A stretch of 64,000 bases of DNA. Origin: Aliivibrio fischeri. Its GTDB lineage: Bacteria > Pseudomonadota > Gammaproteobacteria > Enterobacterales > Vibrionaceae. A model generated the notes under the pieces. The model was not told where the DNA came from. It ran no database searches and was given only the letters and a program-made list of their open reading frames with translations. The stretch is taken from NCBI GenBank assembly GCA_038993745.2, contig CP160629.1, positions 2,790,001-2,854,000 of the forward strand. Direction: 5' to 3'. The position numbers and the translations under genes are program-made. Of this stretch, positions 1 through 10,558 are shown one piece after another (within the stretch, counting starts at the first letter, position 1; every line of letters begins with the position of its first letter).

Positions 1-1207
1 AAACAGCAGTTGTCGTCGTTTTGTCTTTCGCTTCTTCCAAACCAACCATGGTGGCACCAATTGACGCCCCTGTATTGCTGTATTGGATCATGGCACCTGT
101 TTCTAAATTACCCCACTGCACACCTAAATTAACGCCATCGCCTTCGGCTAATTCTACAATTAAGGCTTCAATCAATACTTGAGCACGACGGATATCCAAC
201 TGAGCAATCACATCTTTCATTGCACGCATCACATCAGGCGGCGCAGTGATCACTAATGAGTTCGTATCAACGTGTGCAGAAATCATCACATCATTACGAT
301 TTTGTGAACTGCTCTTTTGCTTAGTACCTTTACTTGCCGCTAGGTTATCTGACACACCTTTTAGCACATCAACCAAATCTTCGGCTTTTGCATAGCGTAA
401 ATAGATGACCTGATTATTCCCTTTAGTCGCCATCTCGACATCAAGCTGCTTAATGAGTTTTTTCAGACGATTACGTACTTTTGGGTCACCCGAAATTAAA
501 ATCGAGTTAGTACGTTCATCTGCAACCAATTTAGGCTGTAAGAATGCAGGGGTATTCTTCGCATCTGTGGTTTTATTTAGAGCATCAACAATACGCACCA
601 TTTCAGCCGCTGATGCGTTATTTAACTCCACCACTTCCACTTCTTTATCGCCAGCACGGTCAACACGCTCGATAATCTCAGCTAAACGGTTAACCACTGC
701 TGCACGACCTGTGATCATAATAATATTTGCAGGGTCGTAGTGAACGACATTGCCTGCACCGGCATTATCATTAAGTTGGCGAAGCAAAGGAGAAAGCTCA
801 CGAACAGACACGTTACGAACAGCGATAACACGAGTAATCACTGCATCGCCTTTTACTTGATCTTTTGCACCAAGAACAGGAACCGCCGATGTTTTCGCGT
901 CTTTGTCTTTAATGACTTTTAAAATACCAGAGTCCATCTCAACCACAGCGTATCCATATACTTCAAGTACGCTAAGGAAGAATTGGTAATATTGCTCTTC
1001 ATTTAATAAATCATAACTACGAACGTCGACTTTCCCACGCACAGACGGATCAACGATGATGGTCTTTTCTAAGTTACGACCAACAATATTGATAAACTCT
1101 TGAATGTCTGTCCCTTTAAAACTGGCACTAAAGTCATTTGCAATTGCTGATGTCCACATCATGCTGCTTGCAAGTAATAAGGCTCCCTTGCCCATCCACT
1201 TTTTCAC
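1..1207 (-). CDS. gspD: Type II secretion secretin GspD/EpsD (3' part outside window)
   Basis: Outer-membrane secretin of the type II secretion system, the gated pore through which folded exoproteins leave the periplasm. About 402 codons are present and the C-terminal secretin barrel lies beyond the left edge. The chosen start is a GTG at 1207 followed by VKKWMGKGALLL, a signal peptide ending near SAIA. The mature start FSASFKGTDIQEFINIVGRN is the N0 domain typical of GspD. N1-N3 repeats follow, including NVSVRELSPLLRQL and NAGAGNVVHYDPANIIMITG. It is close to V. cholerae EpsD as I remember it. It lies 32 bp downstream of gspC on the same strand, as in eps/gsp operons, so it is co-transcribed with gspC. 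Confidence 0.95.
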   Translation of the reverse strand, partial: MKKWMGKGALLLASSMMWTSAIANDFSASFKGTDIQEFINIVGRNLEKTIIVDPSVRGKVDVRSYDLLNEEQYYQFFLSVLEVYGYAVVEMDSGILKVIKDKDAKTSAVPVLGAKDQVKGDAVITRVIAVRNVSVRELSPLLRQLNDNAGAGNVVHYDPANIIMITGRAAVVNRLAEIIERVDRAGDKEVEVVELNNASAAEMVRIVDALNKTTDAKNTPAFLQPKLVADERTNSILISGDPKVRNRLKKLIKQLDVEMATKGNNQVIYLRYAKAEDLVDVLKGVSDNLAASKGTKQKSSSQNRNDVMISAHVDTNSLVITAPPDVMRAMKDVIAQLDIRRAQVLIEALIVELAEGDGVNLGVQWGNLETGAMIQYSNTGASIGATMVGLEEAKDKTTTTAV

Positions 1208-1239
1208 AATACACCCTTATTCATTCTCATCTTCTCAAG

Positions 1240-2148
1240 CTACAAGCCAACAAAGATGTCATATAATTGCCCATTACGCAGGACAGTTAAGTTTAATTCC
1301 GTCATTTCTGACATATTTTTCCACAATGAGCTCATTGCAGCAGGATCGGTTAAATCAACCCCATTTAAACTGGTTGCGATATCACCCGGTTTTAAACCAA
1401 CCGAATCAAATAGCTTACGGTCTTTACCTGGATTAACTCGATATCCTTTAATTTTTCCATTTTCGTTCACCTGAGAAAGGCGAATGTATTTCAAAACAGA
1501 TTGTGGATTTTGCGCCATTTCTTTACGGATTTTATCCAACTCATCTTGATTCGAATTTTGACGATTATTTCCTAATACGGTTCCAGAACTGCCCGTTATA
1601 TTTCTTTCAGTAGAAATCTTAGTATATTCAACACCCTCAAGCATTAGCGTTTCATCTCGACCATTGTTAGAGATAATGATGCGATCTGCGCTTATCGCTT
1701 TAACACTTGCACGAGTACCATCAATGGTTTCATTGATCCCATACGTATTTTGCTTACCACGATTAGCTATCACAGCAAGACTTAGTGATGGTTCAGAACT
1801 AGCAACCACACCTGATAACGTTAAATTTAAACGCGTTTTAGGTGCATCTTTCACTTCAACCGCTTTTGGTTGATCTATTTTTTGTTCAGCATTAAAGCGA
1901 CCAAATACTTGACTATTTAACAGTTCAGAAAGTGAATCTTTCCCCTGTTTACCTTGAGATACCGCAACGGCTACCGTTTTAGGCGTCCATTTAGATACCG
2001 ACGTTTGTGGAGCTAACATAGACCAAAAAAGAGAGCCACAAATCCACGCAAACCAAGCAACGAGAATTACCGTCAAACTCTTTGCTATTGTTGATTGATA
2101 TATCGACCAATATTGAGAAATCTTCTCTATTTTCATATTAGTTATCAT
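1240..2148 (-). CDS. gspC: Type II secretion inner-membrane protein GspC/EpsC
   Basis: Bitopic inner-membrane clamp protein that links the inner-membrane platform to the GspD secretin. The 302-residue protein has a short cytoplasmic N-terminus, one membrane segment at about residues 23-45 (TVILVAWFAWICGSLFWSML), and a periplasmic homology region around residues 90-180 (LTLSGVVASSEPSLSLAVIA). The C-terminal PDZ-like domain contains YRVNPGKDRKLFDSVGLKPGD and DLTDPAAMSSLWKNM. The ATG at 2148 has an AGGA about 5 bases upstream; a second in-frame ATG at 2136 is less well placed. It is the first gene of the operon and gspD follows after 32 bp. Its promoter must lie in 2149-2427, which it shares with the divergent hslR. 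Confidence 0.95.
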   Translation of the reverse strand: MITNMKIEKISQYWSIYQSTIAKSLTVILVAWFAWICGSLFWSMLAPQTSVSKWTPKTVAVAVSQGKQGKDSLSELLNSQVFGRFNAEQKIDQPKAVEVKDAPKTRLNLTLSGVVASSEPSLSLAVIANRGKQNTYGINETIDGTRASVKAISADRIIISNNGRDETLMLEGVEYTKISTERNITGSSGTVLGNNRQNSNQDELDKIRKEMAQNPQSVLKYIRLSQVNENGKIKGYRVNPGKDRKLFDSVGLKPGDIATSLNGVDLTDPAAMSSLWKNMSEMTELNLTVLRNGQLYDIFVGL

Positions 2149-2427
2149 TTGGATCCTACGTTTCCTTTCCCATCGTCATAAAATGATTAAATGACTGATT
2201 TTATATTTATTATAAGAGAACAGCACAGCTTTGCTGCTATTGACGGTATTTTCTTAAATTACTCGCAGACATATCACGAAATTACATAAATAAAGCACCG
2301 TATTAGAGCATTATTTCTCATTAATGACTCTAATTAGATACGATTTTTGATTAATTCCCCTCAAAAGATTGAAAAAAATATTCCAGGCACCATTTAAGAA
2401 GCAGAGATATGACATTAGGTAGACATC

Positions 2428-2829
2428 ATGAGTTCAAAATCAAACACTGCAGAGGGTGTAAGACTCGATAAATGGCTCTGGGCAGCTCGTTTTTATAAAA
2501 CACGCTCAATTGCTCGCAACATGGTTGATGGCGGTAAAGTTCAATATAATGGACAACGCTCAAAACCAAGTAAGATTGTGGAAGTAGGCGCCGAAATAAA
2601 GCTGCGCCAAGGAAACAATGAAGAGATCACTGTGATCATCGAGATCGTTTCCGATCAACGCCGCGGAGCCCCTATTGCACAAACTCTTTACAAAGAAACA
2701 CAAGACAGTATTAAGCACCGTGAAGAAAATGCGCAATTACGCAAACTCAATTCACTTGGTAGCCCACGACCAGATAAGCGTCCAGATAAAAAACAACGAC
2801 GCGATATCATGAAGTTTAAGCACCAATAA
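2428..2829 (+). CDS. hslR: Heat shock protein 15 (Hsp15), ribosome-associated
   Basis: Small RNA-binding heat-shock protein. In E. coli it rescues 50S subunits that dissociated with a peptidyl-tRNA still attached. The 133-residue protein begins with an S4 RNA-binding domain (residues about 10-70, VRLDKWLWAARFYKTRS, GGKVQYNGQRSKPSKIVEVG). A basic C-terminal tail is rich in Lys and Arg (RPDKRPDKKQRRDIMKFKHQ), as usual in the family. It starts with ATG at 2428 preceded by a weak AGGT. hslO follows 92 bp downstream on the same strand, the same hslR-hslO pairing as in enterobacteria, which suggests a shared heat-shock role. Confidence 0.95.
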   Translation: MSSKSNTAEGVRLDKWLWAARFYKTRSIARNMVDGGKVQYNGQRSKPSKIVEVGAEIKLRQGNNEEITVIIEIVSDQRRGAPIAQTLYKETQDSIKHREENAQLRKLNSLGSPRPDKRPDKKQRRDIMKFKHQ

Positions 2830-2921
2830 ATACGCTTTTCTGTCTCATACCTTATTTATACTGGTTGTCTCCGCTATACTATGAGTAACGACAACCCTTA
2901 ATACAATTGCTGGAGTATTTC

Positions 2922-3797
2922 ATGGCAAATAACACATTGCATCGTTACCTATTTGAAGATTTATCTGTTCGTGGTGAATTAGTTCAACTAGATGATGCTT
3001 ACCAACAAATCATTTCTAGCAAGGAATACCCAAAACCAGTTCAAAATCTATTGGGTGAGCTATTAGTTGCAACAACACTATTAACTGCAACATTGAAATT
3101 TGAAGGTTCTATTACCCTTCAACTTCAAGGTGACGGCCCAGTTTCTCTTGCAGTAATTAACGGCGATAACAACCAAAAAGTACGTGGTGTTGCTCGTTTT
3201 GAAGGTGATATTGTTGAAGATGCAACGTTGCACCAACTAATGGGTCGCGGCTACCTAGTTATCACTATCACACCAAAAGATGGTGAGCGTTACCAAGGTG
3301 TTGTTGCTCTTGAAGGTGAAAATCTAGCACAATGTTTTGAAGGTTACTTCGAGCGTTCTGAGCAACTAAAAACTCGTCTATGGTTACGTCTAGGTGAATA
3401 TGAAGGTAAACCTCACGCTGCAGGTATGTTACTGCAAGTAATGCCTGATGGTACTGGTTCTGAAAATGACTTTGAACATTTAGAACAACTAACAGACACC
3501 ATTAAAAATGAAGAACTGTTTGGTTTACCAGCTGAAGACGTACTTTACCGTCTATATAACCAAGATAAAGTGCAACTGTTTGAACCTCAAGACGTTGAGT
3601 TCTTCTGTGGTTGTTCACGTGAACGCAGCGGTGGTGCAATCGTAACGATTGATCGTGCTGAAGTTGATGACATCATTAAAACAGAAGGGAAAATTTCTCT
3701 TCACTGTGACTACTGTGGCACAAGCTACGATTTCGACAGTATTGATGTTGCAAACCTATTTGAACAAGCTACAAGCGGCAACGATACAGTACATTAA
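2922..3797 (+). CDS. hslO: Hsp33 redox-regulated chaperone
   Basis: Cytoplasmic holdase chaperone switched on by oxidation plus unfolding. The ATG at 2922 ([20 protein letters not shown]) has GGAG at 2912-2915, so I prefer it to the upstream TTG at 2907. The resulting protein is 291 residues, the usual Hsp33 length. The zinc/redox switch is intact: Cys229-Gly-Cys231 and Cys262-Asp-Tyr-Cys265. The N-terminal substrate-binding fold carries typical blocks such as [13 protein letters not shown] and [19 protein letters not shown]. The gene is followed by a rho-independent terminator at 3831, so it ends the hslR-hslO unit. Confidence 0.97.
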   Translation: MANNTLHRYLFEDLSVRGELVQLDDAYQQIISSKEYPKPVQNLLGELLVATTLLTATLKFEGSITLQLQGDGPVSLAVINGDNNQKVRGVARFEGDIVEDATLHQLMGRGYLVITITPKDGERYQGVVALEGENLAQCFEGYFERSEQLKTRLWLRLGEYEGKPHAAGMLLQVMPDGTGSENDFEHLEQLTDTIKNEELFGLPAEDVLYRLYNQDKVQLFEPQDVEFFCGCSRERSGGAIVTIDRAEVDDIIKTEGKISLHCDYCGTSYDFDSIDVANLFEQATSGNDTVH

Positions 3798-3830
3798 TTT
3801 ACTGCATAGAATAAGTTGCAAAACTGTTAC

Positions 3831-3859
3831 AAAAGCCAGCCATTAGGTTGGCTTTTTTT
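3831..3859 (+). terminator. Rho-independent terminator after hslO
   Basis: AAAGCCAGCC pairs with GGTTGGCTTT around an ATTA loop and is followed by a T-run. It sits 34 bp after the hslO stop. Confidence 0.85.
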
Positions 3860-4133
3860 ATAACTAAATTTGATATAAACCACACTTTTAATTCCACTTA
3901 TCCACACTTAATTTTGATTAAATAATAATCAATTACATCTAGCGCAATCGATTTTATTAAGAGTAGAATAGAGCTATTGCTATTTTGTGATGGCGATAAA
4001 ATAACCACTACCACTTTATGATTATTTTATGATTCATCTCCCTGTTTTCAATTTACCGCGTTGTTAGCATGATTAGCAGAATACAAATAATTAGAAATAT
4101 TAAAATCCCTACAAAATCCTCTAAGGAGCACCT
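3860..4133 (+). other. pckA upstream region, no gene
   Basis: The hslO-pckA gap is 336 bp. After the hslO terminator it is A/T-rich DNA with no plausible ORF. It must hold the pckA promoter and leader. A half-site like that of CRP (TTTTGTGATGGCG, near 3983-3995) is visible, but no clear second half. The pckA ribosome-binding site AAGGAG lies just before 4134. Confidence 0.5.
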
Positions 4134-5756
4134 ATGACTGTTATGGAACACAAGAAGGCTGCACTACTCGATCTAACTCAATATGGTCTTACTGGGGTTA
4201 CAGACGTACTACGTAATCCAAGTTATGAGCAACTATTTGAAGAAGAGACACGTCCAGATCTTGAAGGTTATGAACGTGGTGTAATGACAGAGCTTGGCTC
4301 AGTTGCGGTAGATACTGGTATATTTACTGGTCGTTCACCAAAAGATAAATACATCGTAAAAGATGACACTACCAAAGATACGCTATGGTGGTCAGATCAA
4401 GGAAAGAACGACAACAAAGCCATCACGCCAGCAGTTTGGGATGATCTAAAGTCGCTAGTTACAACACAACTGTCGGGTAAACGCTTATTTGTTATTGATG
4501 GTTTCTGTGGTGCTAACCCAGATACTCGTTTAAACGTTCGCATCATTACAGAAGTAGCATGGCAAGCACACTTTGTGAAAAACATGTTCATTCGTCCAAC
4601 AGAAGCAGAACTTGAAAACTTCGAGCCTGATTTCGTGGTAATGAATGGAGCAAAAGCAACTAACCCTAATTACGAAAAGCACGGATTAAACTCTGAAAAC
4701 TTCGTGGCTTTCAACTTAACAGAACGCGTTCAAATCATCGGTGGTACTTGGTACGGCGGTGAAATGAAAAAAGGTATGTTCGCAATGATGAACTACCTAC
4801 TTCCACTTAAAGGTATTGCTTCAATGCACTGTTCGGCTAACGTCGGCGAAAAAGGTGATGTTGCGGTATTCTTTGGTTTATCAGGAACAGGAAAAACCAC
4901 ACTTTCAACCGATCCTAAACGCCAACTAATTGGTGATGATGAACACGGTTGGGATGACGATGGCATCTTCAACTTTGAAGGTGGTTGCTACGCTAAAACC
5001 ATCCGCCTTTCAAAAGAAGCTGAGCCTGATATCTATAATGCAATCCGCCGTGATGCATTATTAGAAAACGTCACAGTACGTAGCGACAGCTCTATTGATT
5101 TTAATGATGGCTCTAAAACAGAAAACACTCGTGTTTCTTACCCTATCTATCATATCGATAACATCGTTAAACCAGTTTCAAAAGCTGGCCACGCTAAAAA
5201 AGTCATCTTCTTAACAGCGGATGCGTTTGGTGTTCTACCGCCGGTAGCGAAACTCACACCAGAACAAACTAAGTATCACTTCCTATCAGGTTTTACCGCA
5301 AAACTTGCAGGTACTGAACGTGGTATTACAGAACCAACACCAACCTTCTCTGCTGCATTCGGGGCTGCATTCTTAACGCTTCACCCAACACAATATGCAG
5401 AAGTACTGGTTAAACGTATGGAAGCGGCAGGCGCTGAAGCTTACATCGTAAACACGGGTTGGAATGGCACAGGAAAACGTATCTCAATTCAAGATACACG
5501 TGGCATTATTGATGCGATTTTAGATGGTTCAATTGACCAAGCTAAAACCAAAAATATCCCTGTATTTAACTTAGAAGTACCGACATCACTACCTGGTGTT
5601 GATGCCTCTATTCTTGACCCTCGTGACACGTATACTGACCCACTACAATGGGACAGCAAAGCGGAAGATTTAGCGCAACGCTTCATCAAAAACTTCGCTC
5701 AATACACAGATAACGAGGAAGGAAAAGCGTTAGTTAAAGCGGGTCCTCAGCTATAA
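4134..5756 (+). CDS. pckA: Phosphoenolpyruvate carboxykinase (ATP)
   Basis: Converts oxaloacetate plus ATP to phosphoenolpyruvate, CO2 and ADP, the first committed step of gluconeogenesis; cytoplasmic. The 540-residue length equals E. coli PckA. Visible signatures are [11 protein letters not shown] near residue 65, the kinase-1a P-loop [11 protein letters not shown] near residues 248-258, and the metal-binding segment [20 protein letters not shown] just after it. An ATG preceded by AAGGAG at a spacing of about 6 fixes the start. The gene is monocistronic: it has its own upstream region and a strong terminator at 5781. Confidence 0.98.
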   Translation: MTVMEHKKAALLDLTQYGLTGVTDVLRNPSYEQLFEEETRPDLEGYERGVMTELGSVAVDTGIFTGRSPKDKYIVKDDTTKDTLWWSDQGKNDNKAITPAVWDDLKSLVTTQLSGKRLFVIDGFCGANPDTRLNVRIITEVAWQAHFVKNMFIRPTEAELENFEPDFVVMNGAKATNPNYEKHGLNSENFVAFNLTERVQIIGGTWYGGEMKKGMFAMMNYLLPLKGIASMHCSANVGEKGDVAVFFGLSGTGKTTLSTDPKRQLIGDDEHGWDDDGIFNFEGGCYAKTIRLSKEAEPDIYNAIRRDALLENVTVRSDSSIDFNDGSKTENTRVSYPIYHIDNIVKPVSKAGHAKKVIFLTADAFGVLPPVAKLTPEQTKYHFLSGFTAKLAGTERGITEPTPTFSAAFGAAFLTLHPTQYAEVLVKRMEAAGAEAYIVNTGWNGTGKRISIQDTRGIIDAILDGSIDQAKTKNIPVFNLEVPTSLPGVDASILDPRDTYTDPLQWDSKAEDLAQRFIKNFAQYTDNEEGKALVKAGPQL

Positions 5757-5780
5757 CCTACGCAATTACTAATTAAAACC

Positions 5781-5814
5781 AAGCCCTTCTCTCCTTATGA
5801 GAAGGGCTTTTTTA
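5781..5814 (+). terminator. Rho-independent terminator after pckA
   Basis: AAGCCCTTCTC pairs with GAGAAGGGCTT across a short loop and is followed by TTTTT. It sits 25 bp after the pckA stop. Confidence 0.9.
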
Positions 5815-5936
5815 TACCCTTAGCTCAAGAACGCAATAAAGACAGGAGATCATAAGGATTATTGAACACGATCACTTGATTGAAAGGCGTTTTTACTCCA
5901 CTCTTTCTATTCATCTTTCTTTTATTGGAGTTAACA

Positions 5937-7894
5937 ATGTACACCACACTGAAAAGCCTAGGCTGGCTTATCACTTTCTGTTTGCTGCTTGTGGTCGCAT
6001 TCTTAGCCTTATTACATACTCCTTATGCACAACCCGTGCTTAATCCTTTGGTTCAAAAACTCTCTCATCAGAAAATTTCTTTTGGAGAACTGAATTATTC
6101 AATTCAATCACCGCTGCATTTAACTCTGTCTGATGTGAGTATTGAATCAGAAAAAAATATTAATATTCAGCAAGTTGATTTTTGGTTATCTCAGCACCCG
6201 ATTCAAAATAATAAATTGGCATTTGATAGTGTAAAAATCGACGGTATTAGCTTACAAACAGGATTACCTAACACTCAACAATTGGATTGGCTTTCAATTG
6301 CACAACTGAGTATTTCCAATTTAGATTTTGCTGACGATGGATTGGTTATCCGTGAAGCACAAGTTCAACTCAGTAACTGGTCAATTGATAAAACCAAAAC
6401 GCTACCTTTTGAAGGTGAATTCCAGTTTTCAACACAACAGTTATATTGGCAGTCCGAAGCTCTAGATGATGTACTCATTGATGGTTACTACTCACAAGAT
6501 TACACCGCACTAGATGGCATATCACTCACTTGGCGTGGGAGTACCATTACTGCACAAGCTGAACTAAAAGAAAATAAATTATGGGTTATCCCACAATTTA
6601 CGCTACGTCGATTTAATTTAGAGTCAGATAATGCTGACATCATTGGGAAGCCGTTACAGTGGCTATCAGAACAACACTTTACGTATCAATTCAAGCGTAT
6701 CGATTTATTAAATATCAATTTAGAATTGCCTCAGATAATAACAAACGATCTCAGTCTATCGGCTGAAAATATTTTACTTCCTTACGATCTCTGGGAACAA
6801 ACTAACGCCAATATTTCCCTTAATGCTGACAGCATAGTGTGGAATGAAACCATGATTGAAAAACCGATCATGGATGTCACTTTAAATAAAAAAGAAGCCA
6901 ATATTGAAAACCTGTCTTTTGATATTTTTAATGGCAACATTCAGCTTTCAGGTGACTTATCACCTCATAAAATCAACCTAAAATCGTTAACGATTAGTCA
7001 GATAAGATGGCTAATTGATAACAAAGATACAGACTCAATCGTTCAATATATCAAGCAACTTGAGCAAGTTAAGATCGATAACGTCGACATCAACAATGTG
7101 CAAGTAATACAGCCTGAGGGGAAATACCCATACCAAGTTTCAGGATTAAACGCCGAAGGTCATGATCTTGATTTATTAAAATATTATCAATGGGATTATG
7201 GGATGGAAAACTATCTTTAAGCGCTTCAAACGCCAGTTTTAATTATTTATTAACGCAACAGATGTTGATTGAGATGAATACTGAAAATGGACTTTGGACT
7301 GTTGAACGAGCGCTTTTCCCATTAGCTGAAGGGCTATTTGGCTTTAGCGGCAGCCTAAATTTAACCCAAGATAGTCAGCCTTGGCAGGTAGAAGCGTACG
7401 GTGACGGTTTACCAATTAGCTATCTAACCAGTTTATTCCCTCATACTGTTCCACTGGATGGTATGGCTGAATTTACTTTTAATGGCAGTGGCCTTGCTGC
7501 TAATCGTGACAGCTTTAACTACAGTTTTAATGGTGATTTAAATATCATTCCAAGAGAGATGGTAACCACTCAAACAGCGAAAGAATTATGGCAATATAAA
7601 TTAGGTTTGGTTCCTGATACAGAGCAACCCGATAATGCAGTAAAAGAACCTAAAACAAAGCAGGCATCTTATCCGATTCATGTTGAGCCAATTCATATTT
7701 CAGCCAACCGTGGACGTATTACAATCAAACCGATCACCATTACCGGTGATGGCTTTAGTTATAACATTGAAGGGGATTACGACTTGGTTAATCCAGAGAA
7801 AGCAGAAACGATTACATCAATAACACAAGAGTGTCACCAACTGGTTCAGAAGCTCTTTTCAAATACTGTGCAAATGATTAATTACTGTCAGTAA
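5937..7894 (+). pseudogene. asmA: AsmA-family outer-membrane assembly protein, frameshifted
   Basis: AsmA-type proteins are inner-membrane-anchored periplasmic proteins linked to outer-membrane lipid and protein assembly. The start chosen is the ATG at 5937 (MYTTLKSLGWLITFCLLLVV) with GGAG at 5927-5930, not the upstream ATG at 5880. One N-terminal membrane helix is followed by a long beta-rich periplasmic part. The first frame stops at 7220 and homology resumes in another frame from about 7195. Reading GATTTATGGGATGG instead of GATTATGGGATGG at 7194 onward gives QWDLWDGKLSLSAS and one continuous protein of about 652 residues, close to the family length. A single T is therefore missing from a T-run at 7196-7197. 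This is either a real mutation or a base-calling error. The C-terminal family assignment is less certain than the N-terminal one. Confidence 0.8.
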
Positions 7895-7904
7895 ATCAAA
7901 AAAA

Positions 7905-7938
7905 CGCCCCATAAATCATTTATGGGGCATTTTTATTT
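7905..7938. terminator. Bidirectional terminator between asmA and the EAL-HDOD gene
   Basis: GCCCCATAAA and TTTATGGGGC pair around TCA. The hairpin is flanked by A-run and T-run, so it can serve both converging genes. Confidence 0.85.
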
Positions 7939-7956
7939 AAACATAAGAATGAAAGA

Positions 7957-9174
7957 CTATTTAGACAAAATACTCTGATACCACTTAACGGCTTCTTGGT
8001 AGGTAGATTCAACGGTTTTTGCAGAGAACCCAAGTTGTCGACTCAACTTATCAATATTTTCCCAATTGCCAGTATCGATGTTTTCATACAACTCCAGCAT
8101 TGAACCTAATAATCCCTCACGGATCAAAATGGCTTTCTCAATGTCTTGACTCAAAGATAGCTGAACTAATACATCATCTAATTTCTTATCCAATAACGCA
8201 TCAAGTAAAGAGAACAATCCAACAATAAACGCTTGTTGGCCTGGCGTTCCATTTTGACAACGATAAATCATCAATTCACAGAACCTGCCTTTCACCAATG
8301 ATTGCTTATACAGCTCTTTGGGTTTATTGATCGCCGCATGCGCTGTAGCGATTAAGGTCACGAACATTTTTATCTGCTCTTCCCCTAAATACACTAACGC
8401 TTGCTTAAACGATGAAATTGGATTTTCTAATCGAACAGCTGCCGTATTTACAAACTTCAACAACTGGTACGAAAGAGACACATCTTGAGAAATCAATTGT
8501 TCAATTCGAGTGAAGTCGACCTCTTCACGACACACTTCTTGAAAAAGTTGTACCGTTAACAGCTCTTCAGGTTTTACGACTCGATTTTTTATTATTTCAG
8601 GCTTACTAAAGAAATACCCTTGGAAGAAATGAAAACCGACATCTAAAGCTTGCTGAAACTCTTCGTTCGTTTCTACTCGTTCAGCTAGATAATGACGCTT
8701 ACAACCTTGACGTTTACGCTGCTTAACATAAGCACACGCTCTCTCAAGACCCAGCTGCATAATATCTAATTTAACGATATGAGAATAAGGAAGGAATCGA
8801 TCCCACTCAGGGTCTAAACTAAAATCGTCAAGCGCAATCACATACCCCATTCTGTGCAAATGTTTAATCGCACTAAATAGCTCATCGTTTGGGGTACAAG
8901 TTTCAAGAACCTCAATGACAATCTTCTTTTTAGGAAATGCCGTTGGAACAAGAGAAATTAATGACTCTTGTGGAAAATTAATAAAACTACGAGGAGACTC
9001 TAAAGCAGGGTTATTTCCCGTCGCCATAAAGTTTTCAACCAACAATCGACACGTTGCTTGATTAGCTTCCATATCAGGAAACGCATTGCTTGCACCGTCG
9101 CGAAAAAGCAGTTCATATCCTATTGTCTGTTTTTTTCGATTAAGTATCGGTTGTCTGGCAACGTATGCATACAT
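7957..9174 (-). CDS. EAL-HDOD protein, putative cyclic-di-GMP phosphodiesterase (CdgJ-like)
   Basis: The 405-residue YuxH-type protein has an EAL domain at about residues 1-200 and an HDOD domain at about 200-390. EAL-type catalytic positions are largely present: Glu21 in YELLFR (ELL in place of EAL), Asn66, Glu88, Asp116-Asp117 in IALDDF, Lys135, Glu165/Glu168 and Gln185 in QGYFF. Cyclic-di-GMP hydrolysis is therefore possible, although many proteins of this two-domain type are catalytically silent. No transmembrane segment is visible, so it is cytoplasmic. The position next to pldB resembles V. cholerae VC0137 (CdgJ), which affects motility and biofilm; orthology is inferred from context. 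It stands alone, with a terminator shared with asmA. Confidence 0.85.
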   Translation of the reverse strand: MYAYVARQPILNRKKQTIGYELLFRDGASNAFPDMEANQATCRLLVENFMATGNNPALESPRSFINFPQESLISLVPTAFPKKKIVIEVLETCTPNDELFSAIKHLHRMGYVIALDDFSLDPEWDRFLPYSHIVKLDIMQLGLERACAYVKQRKRQGCKRHYLAERVETNEEFQQALDVGFHFFQGYFFSKPEIIKNRVVKPEELLTVQLFQEVCREEVDFTRIEQLISQDVSLSYQLLKFVNTAAVRLENPISSFKQALVYLGEEQIKMFVTLIATAHAAINKPKELYKQSLVKGRFCELMIYRCQNGTPGQQAFIVGLFSLLDALLDKKLDDVLVQLSLSQDIEKAILIREGLLGSMLELYENIDTGNWENIDKLSRQLGFSAKTVESTYQEAVKWYQSILSK

Positions 9175-9422
9175 AACTTTAAAGCGGTATCCTGTAAAAA
9201 TATATCGGGATGATAAATGATTATATCGGCAATTTCTTTATGAACTTGAGATGTATCAACACATTCCTTAATGATTTGAAGGACATCTTAGTCGAAACAC
9301 ACAATAAAAAAAATGCTCTTGCTTAAGAAGTATGCAAGAACTTACCAAAATATGATACGAAGTTAACTTATGTCATTATAATAACAGCATCGATTTCACT
9401 TATTCGTTATTCAGAGAGTCCA

Positions 9423-10391
9423 ATGAAAGCAGCGACCTTTACTCAAGAAACGCATTACCTTGAAACCATGAAAAACCAAGTAGCCCCTTTTTGGGAGAAA
9501 CGCCAACACGGTTTTTATCAAGGAGAGAAGGAAACACAACTTCATTGGGTAAGTTTTACCAGCCCAGCTCACACCAAAGCGATCATGGTTGTTAACGGAC
9601 GAATTGAAAGTGTCTATAAATACCAAGAGCTGTTTTATGATTTATTCTGCCAAGGCTATGATATTTATTCTTTCGATCACCGTGGTCAAGGTCTGTCCGA
9701 TCGCCTAACGGATAATAATGATATTGGTCATATTGAAGACTTTAATGATTACGTTCTCGATTTAAATAGCCTAACTCAATCATTAATCACACCAGAGCAT
9801 TACCAAGACTGCTATCTACTCGGTCATTCAATGGGAGGGGCAATTGCAACTCAATACGTTGAAACTCACTCTCACCCCTACACCGCTTTAGCATTAAGTG
9901 CTCCAATGCATGGTATTCATATGCAACCTTGGTTAAAGCCCATTGCCAACCCAATTAGTCGCTACTTAAGTTTATGGTCAAAACAACCTTCTTACGCCTT
10001 AGGCCAAACGCCATATCATGCAAAACCATTTTTAGATAATGCGCTCACTACTTGTGAAATTCGCTATCAGTGGTTTAGAGAACTCTATGACACCAAACCA
10101 GAATTGCAGATCGGTGGTCCAAGCAATCATTGGGTTAATCAAGGACTAAAAGGGGCAAAGCTGTGTGTTGACCAAGCAGCACAATGCACGCTTCCAACCT
10201 TATTACTTCAAGGTGAAAAAGACCAAATCGTTGATAATAACGCGCATGTGAAGTTTCAGAAAAAAGCACCAGATTGCCAATTAATAACCATTTCTGATGC
10301 GAAACATGAATTGCTGTTTGAGACGGATGAATGCCGCAACCAAGCATTAGTTGCTATCATTGATTTTTTCCAGCAACACTCTCACGTGTGA
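9423..10391 (+). CDS. pldB: Lysophospholipase L2-like alpha/beta hydrolase
   Basis: Serine hydrolase of the PldB/monoglyceride lipase family, 322 residues; the family cleaves lysophospholipids at the inner membrane. The nucleophile elbow GHSMGG is at residues 134-139 (Ser136). A candidate acid is in GEKDQIVD and the histidine in AKHELLFE near the C-terminus. The oxyanion-side segment SFDHRGQGLSDR is typical. No signal peptide is visible. It is followed by yigL after a terminator, the same pldB-yigL order as in E. coli, which strengthens the assignment. Confidence 0.9.
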   Translation: MKAATFTQETHYLETMKNQVAPFWEKRQHGFYQGEKETQLHWVSFTSPAHTKAIMVVNGRIESVYKYQELFYDLFCQGYDIYSFDHRGQGLSDRLTDNNDIGHIEDFNDYVLDLNSLTQSLITPEHYQDCYLLGHSMGGAIATQYVETHSHPYTALALSAPMHGIHMQPWLKPIANPISRYLSLWSKQPSYALGQTPYHAKPFLDNALTTCEIRYQWFRELYDTKPELQIGGPSNHWVNQGLKGAKLCVDQAAQCTLPTLLLQGEKDQIVDNNAHVKFQKKAPDCQLITISDAKHELLFETDECRNQALVAIIDFFQQHSHV

Positions 10392-10404
10392 TGCTCTGCT
10401 AAAA

Positions 10405-10454
10405 AGTAAAAAGAGGAAAGATAAGAAGTGTAATCTTTACCCTCTTTTTTACTT
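10405..10454 (+). terminator. Rho-independent terminator after pldB
   Basis: AGTAAAAAGAGG-AAAGAT pairs with ATCTTT and CCTCTTTTTTACT around a loop of about 10 bases. It separates pldB from yigL, so yigL probably has its own promoter. Confidence 0.8.
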
Positions 10455-10558
10455 ATAAAGTGACGTAAACTTAGCCTCATTAAACTGAATTCTAATTTTA
10501 TACTGATGCCGTTTATTGAATGTTCTATTTACTGGCATTGGTATTCTCATGAGGCTTT

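Noticed and set aside
453..740. Plus-strand open frame inside gspD
   Set aside because: It is antisense to a clearly conserved secretin gene and has no family resemblance.
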